In this document: positions 9,011 through 16,850 of the stretch, in pieces
How the letters are laid out: each line of letters starts with the position of its first letter
How positions within the stretch are numbered: position 1 is the first letter of the stretch
Assembly: GCF_900156575.1 (NCBI RefSeq)
Contig: NZ_FTNY01000001.1
Span: forward strand, 496,001 to 560,000
From: Chryseobacterium shigense
GTDB lineage: Bacteria > Bacteroidota > Bacteroidia > Flavobacteriales > Weeksellaceae
Reading direction: 5' to 3'
DNA length: 64,000 nt
Notes under the pieces: model-generated
What the model saw: the letters and a program-made list of their open reading frames with translations, nothing else
Told to the model about the DNA's origin: nothing
Databases searched by the model: none
Made by a program: the position numbers and the translations under genes

Positions 9011-9064
9011 CTTTTACTACAGAAAACCGTAGAATTGAATTCAACAAACCAAAAATCAAACCTT

Positions 9065-9244
9065 ATGAAAAATCAAAATTTAAACAACGGAAAAAAATTG
9101 AACAAAAGAGAATTAAGAACAATTGTTGGCGGAAAGGAAATGTGCATTGATCCAGCTACAGGAGAATGCAGAAAATACGGAAGAACATGCGCAGAACAGC
9201 AGTGCCAGCTGATTATTATAGATCCTATCGAAAGAATGTTCTAG
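9065..9244 (+). CDS. GG-leader cysteine-rich peptide, type A3
   Basis: The 59-aa precursor starts at the ATG at 9065 (MKNQNLNNGKKLNKRELRTI, cleaved after VGG); the in-frame ATG at 9035 would add ten non-leader residues. The core starts KEMCIDP and keeps C-x7-C-x6-C-x4-C, but the RP after the last cysteine is replaced by QL and the tail is longer and hydrophobic (IIIDPIERMF). It is the last member of the five-gene array and is closed by a strong hairpin. Confidence 0.78.
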   Translation: MKNQNLNNGKKLNKRELRTIVGGKEMCIDPATGECRKYGRTCAEQQCQLIIIDPIERMF

Positions 9245-9296
9245 AATAAGAAATATTTTAAAAGAAATATTCCATACGGAGTCGTTCTTTAAAGCA

Positions 9297-9333
9297 AAAA
9301 GCGCTCCCACAATGTATTGTGGATGCGCTTTTC
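9297..9333. terminator. Bidirectional terminator between peptide array and ychF
   Basis: AAAAGCGC-t-CCCACAAT-gt-ATTGTGG-a-TGCGCTTTT is a long hairpin flanked by A and T runs. It can end the rightward peptide transcript and the leftward ychF transcript. Confidence 0.85.
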
Positions 9334-9360
9334 TATTATATAACTAACTTTAATATCTTC

Positions 9361-10452
9361 TTATACATTGAATCTAAAGTGCATGATGTCACCATCCTGA
9401 ACGATATATTCTTTACCTTCTACCGAAAGCTTTCCGGCTTCTTTGATTTTCACTTCAGAACCATACGTTACATAATCATCAAATTTGATTACTTCTGCAC
9501 GGATGAACCCTTTTTCGAAATCTGTATGGATTACTCCTGCTGCCTGAGGCGCGGTCCATCCCTGTCCGATAGTCCAGGCTCTCACTTCTTTCACACCAGC
9601 AGTAAAGTAAGTCTGAAGCTTTAATAAGTCGTATGCTTTTCTGATCAAACGGTTTACTCCAGGTTCTTCAAGGCCAAGCTCGTCAAGGAAGATCTCTCTT
9701 TCTTCAAACGTTTCAAGCTCATTGATATCTGCCTCGATTTGTGCTGCCAATACCACTACTTCTGCTCCTTCATTTTTAGCCATCGTTTCGATCTTTTCTA
9801 TCCATTCGTTTCCGTTTTTGATAGAGTTTTCGTCTACGTTGCATACATATAAAACCGGCTTTTTGGTTAAAAGCTGGATATCATCAATGATCGACTGTGT
9901 CATATCATTCACAGGAAATTCTCTTGCATTTTTTCCATCTTCAATAAACTTCTCCAGGTTTTGAAGAGTCTCATAAACAAGGATATCGTCTTTCTTTCCG
10001 GATTTGATGAATTTTTTAGCTTTTTCAATGGCTTTTCCTACGGTTTCAAGGTCTTTCAACTGTAGCTCGATATCGATGATTTCTTTATCTCTCATCGGAT
10101 CTACTGAACCTTCAACGTGGATGATATTCCCATTGTCAAAACATCTTAAAACGTGGATAATAGCCTCACATTCGCGGATATTGGCCAGGAACTGATTTCC
10201 CAGTCCTTCTCCTTTGCTCGCGCCCTTTACAAGACCTGCAATGTCAACGATTTCAACAACAGCCGGCAATACTCTTTCAGGATTAACTAATTTCTCCAGC
10301 TCAAATAATCTCTGATCCGGTACTGATACCGTTCCTAAGTTCGGTTCTATGGTACAGAAAGGATAGTTGGCAGATTGTGCTTTAGCATTGCTTAAGCAGT
10401 TAAAAAGAGTTGATTTACCTACATTCGGAAGGCCTACAATTCCACATTTCAT
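9361..10452 (-). CDS. ychF: YchF/Obg-type ribosome-associated ATPase
   Basis: This is a 363-aa P-loop protein starting MKCGIVGLPNVGKSTLF. The G3 motif is DIAGLVKGASKGEGLGN. The G4 position reads NVDE instead of NKxD, the feature that makes YchF prefer ATP over GTP. A TGS-like domain forms the C-terminus (VIHTDFEKGFIRAEVIKFDD). Full family length. It is a cytoplasmic translation and stress-related ATPase and appears monocistronic. Confidence 0.96.
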   Translation of the reverse strand: MKCGIVGLPNVGKSTLFNCLSNAKAQSANYPFCTIEPNLGTVSVPDQRLFELEKLVNPERVLPAVVEIVDIAGLVKGASKGEGLGNQFLANIRECEAIIHVLRCFDNGNIIHVEGSVDPMRDKEIIDIELQLKDLETVGKAIEKAKKFIKSGKKDDILVYETLQNLEKFIEDGKNAREFPVNDMTQSIIDDIQLLTKKPVLYVCNVDENSIKNGNEWIEKIETMAKNEGAEVVVLAAQIEADINELETFEEREIFLDELGLEEPGVNRLIRKAYDLLKLQTYFTAGVKEVRAWTIGQGWTAPQAAGVIHTDFEKGFIRAEVIKFDDYVTYGSEVKIKEAGKLSVEGKEYIVQDGDIMHFRFNV

Positions 10453-10591
10453 ATTGTAAAATTCAAAGTTTAATGTTCAATGATATTGTTTCTGGGTTCA
10501 AGGTCTTGTCTTTAAAGTTTGTCTTTTAATAACTGGAGACCATTGAACTTTCAGCCTGCAAAGGTAGTGATTTTAAAGGGAGATTCATAAT

Positions 10592-10623
10592 AAAAAAATC
10601 TGCCGGAATTCTGACAGATTTTT
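10592..10623 (-). terminator. Terminator of the ferritin gene
   Basis: On the minus strand, AAATCTGTC around a GAATTC loop pairs with GGCAGATTT and is followed by a T run, 27 nt after the ferritin stop. Confidence 0.65.
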
Positions 10624-10649
10624 AATCAATTTTTGTTCACCAATCGGTT

Positions 10650-11201
10650 TTATGGATTTTCTCCGGTAGCTTCCTGAGCCAGCGGAACATCATTGGGTGT
10701 ATTTTGTAATGTTTTATCTAAAGTAAATAAAGATTCATCGGTTGCTCTGTCACCTCCTGCAATTTTCAATTTATCGATCAGGCTGGCCGCCAGCGTTTCT
10801 TCTTCGATCTGTTCCTGAACAAACCACTGCATAAAATTCCAGGTTGCCCAGTCCTTTTCTTCGAGTGAAAGGTCTACAATTTTGTAAATCGCTGTGGTAT
10901 TATCTACTTCATGTTTAAAAACTCCATCAAAACACTCGGTTAGTGATTGAGGATCGGCAGGTGGAGCAGGAATGGCATCAACCTTTGGTTTTCCACCTCT
11001 GTTCAATACGTATTCCATGAATTTGATGGAATGATTTCTTTCTTCCTGCGAATGTCTGTAAAGGAAATTGGCAATTCCCTGATATCCTTTGTCATCTGCC
11101 CATATTCCATACGATAGAAAAATATGTGATGCGTGAATCTCTTTGTTCATCTGATCACTTAATGCTTTTTCAATAGTCGCGGAAAGTCTGTTGGTATTCA
11201 T
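10650..11201 (-). CDS. Ferritin (non-haem iron storage)
   Basis: This is a 183-aa four-helix ferritin. Ferroxidase-centre residues are visible in NKEIHASHIFLSYG, in the EERNH motif near residue 53, and in QEQIEEE near 130. It oxidises and stores iron in a cytoplasmic cage. The C-terminal ~20 residues (NDVPLAQEATGENP) extend past the last helix. A near-consensus -7 box CATTTTTG (minus strand) lies about 35 nt upstream. It is a single gene. Confidence 0.94.
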   Translation of the reverse strand: MNTNRLSATIEKALSDQMNKEIHASHIFLSYGIWADDKGYQGIANFLYRHSQEERNHSIKFMEYVLNRGGKPKVDAIPAPPADPQSLTECFDGVFKHEVDNTTAIYKIVDLSLEEKDWATWNFMQWFVQEQIEEETLAASLIDKLKIAGGDRATDESLFTLDKTLQNTPNDVPLAQEATGENP

Positions 11202-11374
11202 AATGCTATATTTTTGTGATTATGGGAATAATGATGCAAAAATGGTTCCGAGAAGAATATTAATTTTAATTAAAACATTAAAACACCTTTACAATTCACT
11301 GAAATACATTGATTTAAACTTATAATTTATAGTTATTCTAAAATAAAAACAAGGCAAATGATGACAATTATTCA

Positions 11375-11382
11375 TACTTTAG
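11375..11382 (+). promoter_or_regulatory. TAnnTTAG box upstream of the lone peptide gene
   Basis: TACTTTAG lies 28 nt before the ATG at 11411. It is the same variant box as at 7890 and 8232. Confidence 0.4.
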
Positions 11383-11410
11383 AATAGCATTAACCATCAA
11401 AACTATAACC

Positions 11411-11578
11411 ATGAAAAATTTCAAAAAGTTAAACCGCGTCGAGCTAAAAACTATTTCAGGAGGTGGATTACTTGATCCTGTGTGCAAACTTATTTGTACC
11501 CTGGCAGATTCTGGACTTCTCAATCTTACGGATGTTCAGGTACTTTTATGCCCTGATCTGGATTGTTTAAATTTGTAA
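11411..11578 (+). CDS. GG-leader peptide, hydrophobic type
   Basis: The 55-aa precursor has a short leader MKNFKKLNRVELKTIS ending in GG. The core (GLLDPVCKLICTL...) is hydrophobic and has four cysteines as C-x3-C and C-x4-C, ending CLNL. It shares the leader logic and the TAnnTTAG promoter box with the array at 7923-9244 but not the core scaffold. It stands alone between ferritin and the GHL10 lipoprotein and is followed by a terminator. Role unknown. Confidence 0.72.
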   Translation: MKNFKKLNRVELKTISGGGLLDPVCKLICTLADSGLLNLTDVQVLLCPDLDCLNL

Positions 11579-11619
11579 AGACTGATTCTCTTTTAACGAT
11601 CTTAAAGAAAAACAAAAAT

Positions 11620-11645
11620 AAAACCAGCTCTTTTGAACTGGTTTT
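11620..11645 (+). terminator. Terminator after the lone peptide gene
   Basis: AAAACCAG ... CTGGTTTT forms a hairpin with a T-rich tail, 42 nt after the peptide stop. Confidence 0.7.
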
Positions 11646-11731
11646 GTTATTTTCCTTATTACAAAAAGGATTAAATATTATAATGAAAAAAAATACCATT
11701 ATGATGATAGATTCTTCATTCGTCTTTCATT

Positions 11732-13327
11732 TTATTTTACTTTCCTGGCTGTATAATCACTTTCATTTCCCAGTCGGTCAATGGCTTTTATGGCAACAGC
11801 GTTTAATTTTCTACCGTCTTTATTTTTTGGAATTTCTTTTGAAAGAGTATCTAATGTAAGGATTTCGGTTTCCCACACTCCGTTGTATTGGGTAAAAAGC
11901 ACCCACTGGAAAACATCTCCTATATTTTTAGTGCTCCAGCTGGTTTTTACAGCGTTCCCATTATCAGCAACAAATATGGTAGGCGTCTGTAATGGAACTG
12001 ATTTAATCCAAGGTGTTTTCGGAACCAGTGCCTTATCTTTATAGGGTCCGTTTTTCAAAACAGGAAGCATATTAGGATTTTTCGTCAGTCCGGCAATACT
12101 CCAATGAATTTCTCCGGCATCATTCTTTAAGATCTGCCTTGAAATGTCAATCTGATTTTTAATTTCGATCGGACGGTCGGATACTTTGATCTCAACGGTG
12201 TTAAGCCCCGGCCACAAATGACGGTTCATGGTATTTTCAGATTTCCACCAATTCAATAACGCTTCAAAGCCCTGCCCTTTTGAATCGATAGGCCAATAAA
12301 GCTGTGGCGAGAAATAATCTACCCAACCTTTATTTAGCCATAATTTAGCATCAGCATACAGTTCATCATATTGAGATGATCCCACGATTCCAGCAGGATA
12401 TCCTGGTTTCCAGATCCCAAACGGACTGATCCCGAATTTTACATAATTTTTCTCTGCGTGAATCTCTTTATAAATTCTTTCAACAAATCTGTTGACGTTA
12501 TCTCTTCTCCAGTCGGCTCTCGTTAATGTTCCACCATTTCTTAAATATTCATTCCAGCTTGCATTATCAGGAAAATCGGCTCCCCTGTTATAAGTAGCAT
12601 AAGGATAGAAATAGTCGTCAAAATGCACGGCATCTATATCATATCTTTTCACAATATCTTTAACGACATTGGAAACATGGCCCTGGGTTTTTGGGTTGGC
12701 CGGATCGAACCAATACATTCCATTCTTTAGTTTAATCACAATGTCGGAAAGCTTGCTGGCCATAGACAGGCTGTTTACAGCTCCACCGTTCGAGTGATGA
12801 GCGCGGTAAGGATTTAACCATACATGAAGCTCTAAACCTCTCTTATGGGCTTCCTCAATCCAAAACTGAAGAGGATCATAATTCGGATAAGGTGCCGCTC
12901 CCGTTTGTCCGGTCAGAAAGTATGACCATGGCTCTATATTGCTTGTGTAGAGCGCATCTGCAGACGGTCTGATCTGGAAGATGGCGGCGTTGAAGTTATT
13001 GTCTTTCAGCATATCGAGCATGCTGATGGCTTCTGCTTTTTGCTGGTCAACCGTTAAATTATTTCTTGATGGCCAGTTGATATTGGCTACACTGGCAATC
13101 CAGGCTGCACGGAATTCTCTTTTAACTTCCGGGAGTGTAGTTCTAAAGTTTTCCTCAACAGTACTACTTGGAATTAATACAACAGAATCTGTAGATTTAG
13201 AAATATCTTTAACAGATTTAGCCGGATTTTTAACAACATTGGAGGTGTTTTTCTGTGTGGAACATGAGCTACTAAATAATGTAGCAATTCCCAAAAGACA
13301 GATCAGTTTTATGTTGATTATTTTCAT
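11732..13327 (-). CDS. GHL10-type glycosyl hydrolase-like lipoprotein
   Basis: This is a 531-aa lipoprotein: hydrophobic signal and lipobox (LFSSSC, Cys near residue 22), then a Ser/Thr-rich linker. The main domain begins REFRAAWIASVANINWPS near residue 70 and continues with FQIRPSADALY and ELHVWLNPYRAHH, then DAVHFDDYFYPY. This is the GHL10 (DUF187/YngK-like) barrel, thought to act on cell-wall or other polysaccharides. The C-terminal ~110 residues look like a separate beta domain. It is probably anchored in the outer membrane or periplasm. The substrate is unknown. Confidence 0.85.
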   Translation of the reverse strand: MKIINIKLICLLGIATLFSSSCSTQKNTSNVVKNPAKSVKDISKSTDSVVLIPSSTVEENFRTTLPEVKREFRAAWIASVANINWPSRNNLTVDQQKAEAISMLDMLKDNNFNAAIFQIRPSADALYTSNIEPWSYFLTGQTGAAPYPNYDPLQFWIEEAHKRGLELHVWLNPYRAHHSNGGAVNSLSMASKLSDIVIKLKNGMYWFDPANPKTQGHVSNVVKDIVKRYDIDAVHFDDYFYPYATYNRGADFPDNASWNEYLRNGGTLTRADWRRDNVNRFVERIYKEIHAEKNYVKFGISPFGIWKPGYPAGIVGSSQYDELYADAKLWLNKGWVDYFSPQLYWPIDSKGQGFEALLNWWKSENTMNRHLWPGLNTVEIKVSDRPIEIKNQIDISRQILKNDAGEIHWSIAGLTKNPNMLPVLKNGPYKDKALVPKTPWIKSVPLQTPTIFVADNGNAVKTSWSTKNIGDVFQWVLFTQYNGVWETEILTLDTLSKEIPKNKDGRKLNAVAIKAIDRLGNESDYTARKVK

Positions 13328-13332
13328 AGTTA

Positions 13333-13340
13333 CAAAAATA
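13333..13340 (-). promoter_or_regulatory. -7 box very close to the GHL10 start codon
   Basis: TATTTTTG on the minus strand ends only 5 nt before the ATG, so the transcript may have almost no 5' leader. Confidence 0.4.
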
Positions 13341-13433
13341 GCCTAAATTTTTAAAAACCATCCCTAGAAATTCCATATAACAACTAAAAGGTTTTTCCTC
13401 ATTATTCTTTCTTATTTTTTAATATAAAATAAA

Positions 13434-13458
13434 TTTCCCACTAAAAATAAGTGGGAAA
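13434..13458 (-). terminator. Terminator of the peptide-GLPGLI unit
   Basis: On the minus strand, TTTCCCACT-7nt-AGTGGGAAA (perfect 9-bp stem) is followed by a T-rich tail. The stem palindrome also reads on plus. Confidence 0.75.
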
Positions 13459-13498
13459 TATTTACAATGTTTGTTAAAAAAGAGTTTTTTAATAATTC

Positions 13499-14317
13499 TT
13501 ACTTATACTTAATAGCCTTATCTAATTCAATAGGATTATAATTAGTCCTTATCAGATCTTGATAATCTTTTTTAATACTTTTTAATCCTTCTACACTACT
13601 TATTTGTTTATCAAAAATAGTTAATCCCCAAGTCCCTTCTTTCATCGTATAAAATTCACTATACGGATTATTATAATTATTTATTAATAAATTCTGATAC
13701 TGTTTTAAAGTAATTATTATTGGATTTACCCCGAGATTTGATTCAACAATATTGGCAGTATCATATCCTGATACAACTTTATCAATAGAAATTAATTTGT
13801 AACTAAAATTATATTTAAAATCTGTGACTTCAAATATTAATCCTGGTAATCCCCTGAATTTATATGGTCCTTCAGGAATTGGTATTTCTGAAGAGAACCA
13901 AGCTTCCCATTTCCTTCCACCCCATTTGGCCTCAGCTTTTTGTAATTTGTAATGATTTGAGAATTTAGTTTGAGATAATATTTTCCACTTGATATCATCA
14001 GCAGAAGGGTAATTATAATATTTGTCTTCTAAACTCACGAAGTTTTCATTATTAAAAGAACCTATTTTTCTTTTTATTACTTGCTGTATGGGAAAAGCAT
14101 AAGAAATTATAGCTCCTCCTTTCACCAAAGAATCCAGTTTAATTAATTTCTTGTAATAAAACCTTGAATAATCCTTCTGCAAATCAAGAACCATTTCGAT
14201 ACTATCACTACCTTCTTTCAGTGAGTCTGTTTTATAACTGAAATTATAAATCACCCTATACTCTTGAGAATAAGAATATTGAATTAAAAAAAGAAAAAAA
14301 ATAAAGTATTTAAACAT
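13499..14317 (-). CDS. GLPGLI family secreted protein
   Basis: This is a 272-aa protein with a signal peptide (MFKYFIFFLFLIQYSYSQ). The family-defining motif is present as KFRGLPGLIFEV near residue 155, in the usual setting after WEAWFSSEIPIPEGPY. GLPGLI (TIGR01200) proteins are a Bacteroidetes family of unknown function, probably periplasmic or outer-membrane. It starts 15 nt after the stop of the small Cys-rich GG-leader peptide (14333-14548) on the same strand, so the two form an apparent two-gene unit. Confidence 0.88.
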   Translation of the reverse strand: MFKYFIFFLFLIQYSYSQEYRVIYNFSYKTDSLKEGSDSIEMVLDLQKDYSRFYYKKLIKLDSLVKGGAIISYAFPIQQVIKRKIGSFNNENFVSLEDKYYNYPSADDIKWKILSQTKFSNHYKLQKAEAKWGGRKWEAWFSSEIPIPEGPYKFRGLPGLIFEVTDFKYNFSYKLISIDKVVSGYDTANIVESNLGVNPIIITLKQYQNLLINNYNNPYSEFYTMKEGTWGLTIFDKQISSVEGLKSIKKDYQDLIRTNYNPIELDKAIKYK

Positions 14318-14332
14318 TAGTAGATTACTATT

Positions 14333-14548
14333 CTAACATAATGCACGTGCCATGCTCAACGCTTTTGGACAATCCCCATTTGGATCTGTATAACAAGATT
14401 GGCTTCCTTGTCTGTTAGAACAAGATACACACTGCTTACAGCCACTACCTCCGCCATCACTACCTTCACAGCAAGCTTCATCAAGATCTCCTCCTGTACC
14501 AGTAATGTTTTTTAATTGAATTCTCGAAATTTTTTTTAAATTTTTCAT
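14333..14548 (-). CDS. GG-leader peptide with eight cysteines
   Basis: The 71-aa precursor has a leader MKNLKKISRIQLKNIT with an unusual GTGG end instead of plain GG. The core is Gly/Ser-rich with eight cysteines, starting ACCEG and with the cluster CKQCVSC, and it ends in a terminal Cys (ARALC). It lies directly upstream of a GLPGLI gene. The leader matches the other peptides in the window (K-K-x-s-R-x-x-L-k-x-I), but the core is unrelated. Possible bacteriocin-like product; no maturation genes are nearby. Confidence 0.7.
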   Translation of the reverse strand: MKNLKKISRIQLKNITGTGGDLDEACCEGSDGGGSGCKQCVSCSNRQGSQSCYTDPNGDCPKALSMARALC

Positions 14549-14782
14549 ATTTGTAACAAATTTTAGGATTAGATTACAAATATATAAACTATTTTAACTT
14601 AAGCAAACAATTTAACAACTAAATTAACTAATAGCTAGCATAAGCATTTATTTTAAAAAATATAAATTACCTATGATTAAGGTGTTAAATAAAAAAAAAT
14701 CACCATATTATCATTAAAAATAAAAATCATTCTTAGAAATCAATTAAATCATGCACAATATAAATTTTATTTTTTTTAAGAT

Positions 14783-14812
14783 AAAAAAAGCCCCGAAAAA
14801 TTCGAGGCTTTT
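14783..14812 (-). terminator. Terminator of typA
   Basis: On the minus strand, AAAAGCCTCGAA pairs with TTCGGGGCTTTT (one G-U) and is followed by TTT. It lies 19 nt past the typA stop. Confidence 0.8.
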
Positions 14813-14830
14813 CTATGATATAAGAATTTC

Positions 14831-16636
14831 TTAAGCTTTCGCTGATCTTTCTACTCTTTTTCTTTCTTCTTCAGAAAGGATTTTCTTTCTCATACGGATA
14901 AAGTTTGGAGTTACCTCGATCGCTTCATCACCCTGAATATATTCCATACATTCTTCAAGAGAGAATAAGATTTTTGGAGCAACACCGGTATCTTTATCTT
15001 TACCTGAAGCACGCATGTTGTTCAATTGTTTTGCTTCAACGATGTTGATGACCAAGTCACCAGGCTTGTTTTGCTCACCGATGATCATACCTCCGTAAAT
15101 TTCCTCACCCGGATCTACATAGAACTTACCTCTATCCTGTAGTTTAGCGATAGAATATTCTGTAGCCGGCCCTTGAGTTTTGCTCACCAATACTCCATTA
15201 CTTCTTCCAGGAATAGTCCCTTTGAAAGGCTTATATTCTGTGAAACGGTGTGCCATAATAGCCTCACCAGCAGTGGCAGTCAACATTTGAGAACGCAATC
15301 CGATCAAACCTCTTGAAGGAATTTCGAATTCCATGTGCTGCATCTCTCCTTTAGTTTCCATTACGTGAAGATCACCTTTTCTCTGAGTAGCTAAGTCGAT
15401 CACTCTAGAAGCATATTCGTCCGGAACATCTACTACCAAAGATTCATAAGGCTCACATTTTTCACCATTAATTTCTCTTAGGATCACCTGTGGCTGACCA
15501 ATTGTCATTTCATATCCTTCTCTTCTCATTGTTTCAATCAAAACAGACAGGTGAAGAATACCTCTACCGAATACTAAGAAAGTGTTGGCATCATCAGTTT
15601 GTTCAACTCTTAGTGCAAGGTTTTTCTCTAATTCTTTAGTTAATCTTTCTTTCAGGTGGTTTGAAGTTACATATTTACCATCTTTACCAAAGAAAGGTGA
15701 ATTGTTGATAGAGAACGTCATGTTCAACGTAGGCTCATCAATTGCAGTTCTTGGCAATGGTTCAGGAGTTTCAAGATCTACGAATGAATCACCGATCTGG
15801 AACGCGTCGAAACCAACAACAGCACAGATATCTCCTGCTTTTACTTCTGACACTTTTTTCTTCCCTAATCCTTCAAAGACGTACAATTCTTTTACTTTTC
15901 CTTTCAGGATTTTACCGTCTGCCTGAGCTAACCCGATCCACTGAGCTTCTTTGATCTCTCCTCTGATTACTTTTCCGATGGCAATTCTTCCTAAGAAAGA
16001 AGAGAAGTCAAGAGAAACAATCTGCATCTGTAAGCTTCCTTCTGCCACTTTCGGTTCAGGAACATACTGTAAGATACCATCTAATAATGGGAAAATATCT
16101 TCTGTTTGCTCTAATGAAGTGTTGAACCAACCTTGCTTAGAAGAACCGTAGAATGTTGGGAAATCCAACTGCTCTTCAGTCGCTTCAAGGGCAAAGAACA
16201 AATCAAATACTTTGTCATGAACTTCTTCAGGACGACAGTTTGGTTTATCTACTTTGTTGATTACTACCAATGGTCTAAGTCCTAATTCAAGAGCTTTCTG
16301 AAGTACAAATCTTGTTTGAGGCATTGGCCCTTCAAAGGCATCTACCAACAAAATTACTCCGTCCGCCATTTTTAAAACTCTCTCTACTTCCCCACCAAAA
16401 TCGGCGTGACCAGGAGTATCGATTACGTTAATTTTAACGTCTTTATAAGTAACAGAAATATTTTTAGATAGAATGGTAATACCTCTTTCTCTTTCAAGAT
16501 CGTTATTATCCATTATTAATTCTCCACTTTCCTGATTTTCTCTGAAAATGTTTGTAGCATGAATAATCTTGTCAACCAAAGTCGTCTTCCCGTGGTCAAC
16601 GTGTGCGATAATCGCAATATTTCTAATGTTTTGCAT
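14831..16636 (-). CDS. typA: Translational GTPase TypA/BipA
   Basis: This is a 601-aa full-length protein. G1 is AHVDHGKTT near residue 10, G3 DTPGHADF near 74, and G4 NKVDKP near 128. EF-G-like domains and the BipA C-terminal region (GRSNGVLVSKTQGPATEYSI) follow. It binds ribosomes and helps assembly and adaptation under stress and cold. A good -7 box, TATTTTTG, lies 20 nt upstream of the ATG. Confidence 0.97.
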   Translation of the reverse strand: MQNIRNIAIIAHVDHGKTTLVDKIIHATNIFRENQESGELIMDNNDLERERGITILSKNISVTYKDVKINVIDTPGHADFGGEVERVLKMADGVILLVDAFEGPMPQTRFVLQKALELGLRPLVVINKVDKPNCRPEEVHDKVFDLFFALEATEEQLDFPTFYGSSKQGWFNTSLEQTEDIFPLLDGILQYVPEPKVAEGSLQMQIVSLDFSSFLGRIAIGKVIRGEIKEAQWIGLAQADGKILKGKVKELYVFEGLGKKKVSEVKAGDICAVVGFDAFQIGDSFVDLETPEPLPRTAIDEPTLNMTFSINNSPFFGKDGKYVTSNHLKERLTKELEKNLALRVEQTDDANTFLVFGRGILHLSVLIETMRREGYEMTIGQPQVILREINGEKCEPYESLVVDVPDEYASRVIDLATQRKGDLHVMETKGEMQHMEFEIPSRGLIGLRSQMLTATAGEAIMAHRFTEYKPFKGTIPGRSNGVLVSKTQGPATEYSIAKLQDRGKFYVDPGEEIYGGMIIGEQNKPGDLVINIVEAKQLNNMRASGKDKDTGVAPKILFSLEECMEYIQGDEAIEVTPNFIRMRKKILSEEERKRVERSAKA

Positions 16637-16655
16637 GAATGATTTTTACGGGTGC

Positions 16656-16663
16656 AAAAATAG
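16656..16663 (-). promoter_or_regulatory. -7 box of typA
   Basis: TATTTTTG on the minus strand (CAAAAATA on plus) matches TAnnTTTG. Confidence 0.5.
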
Positions 16664-16787
16664 TGATTTCCAATGAATAATAAGCAAGAATATATATTAA
16701 TTAACAAATTCATAATGAGAAATTTAAGTAAAGTCATCAAAAAAACCAGATAAAATAACATACGTCAAGTTCTGTCGTTACCCGCAT

Positions 16788-16795
16788 TTATCTTT
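16788..16795 (+). promoter_or_regulatory. -7 box of the beta-helix protein gene
   Basis: TATCTTTG is a perfect TAnnTTTG match, 55 nt before the ATG at 16851. Confidence 0.5.
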
Positions 16796-16850
16796 GCTTC
16801 AGTAGTTTTCCTGCAGGAAACAAAATTTATTAACATCAAAAAACAAAAAA

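Noticed and set aside
15582-16151. Plus-strand frames within typA
   Set aside because: Antisense to a full-length conserved gene.
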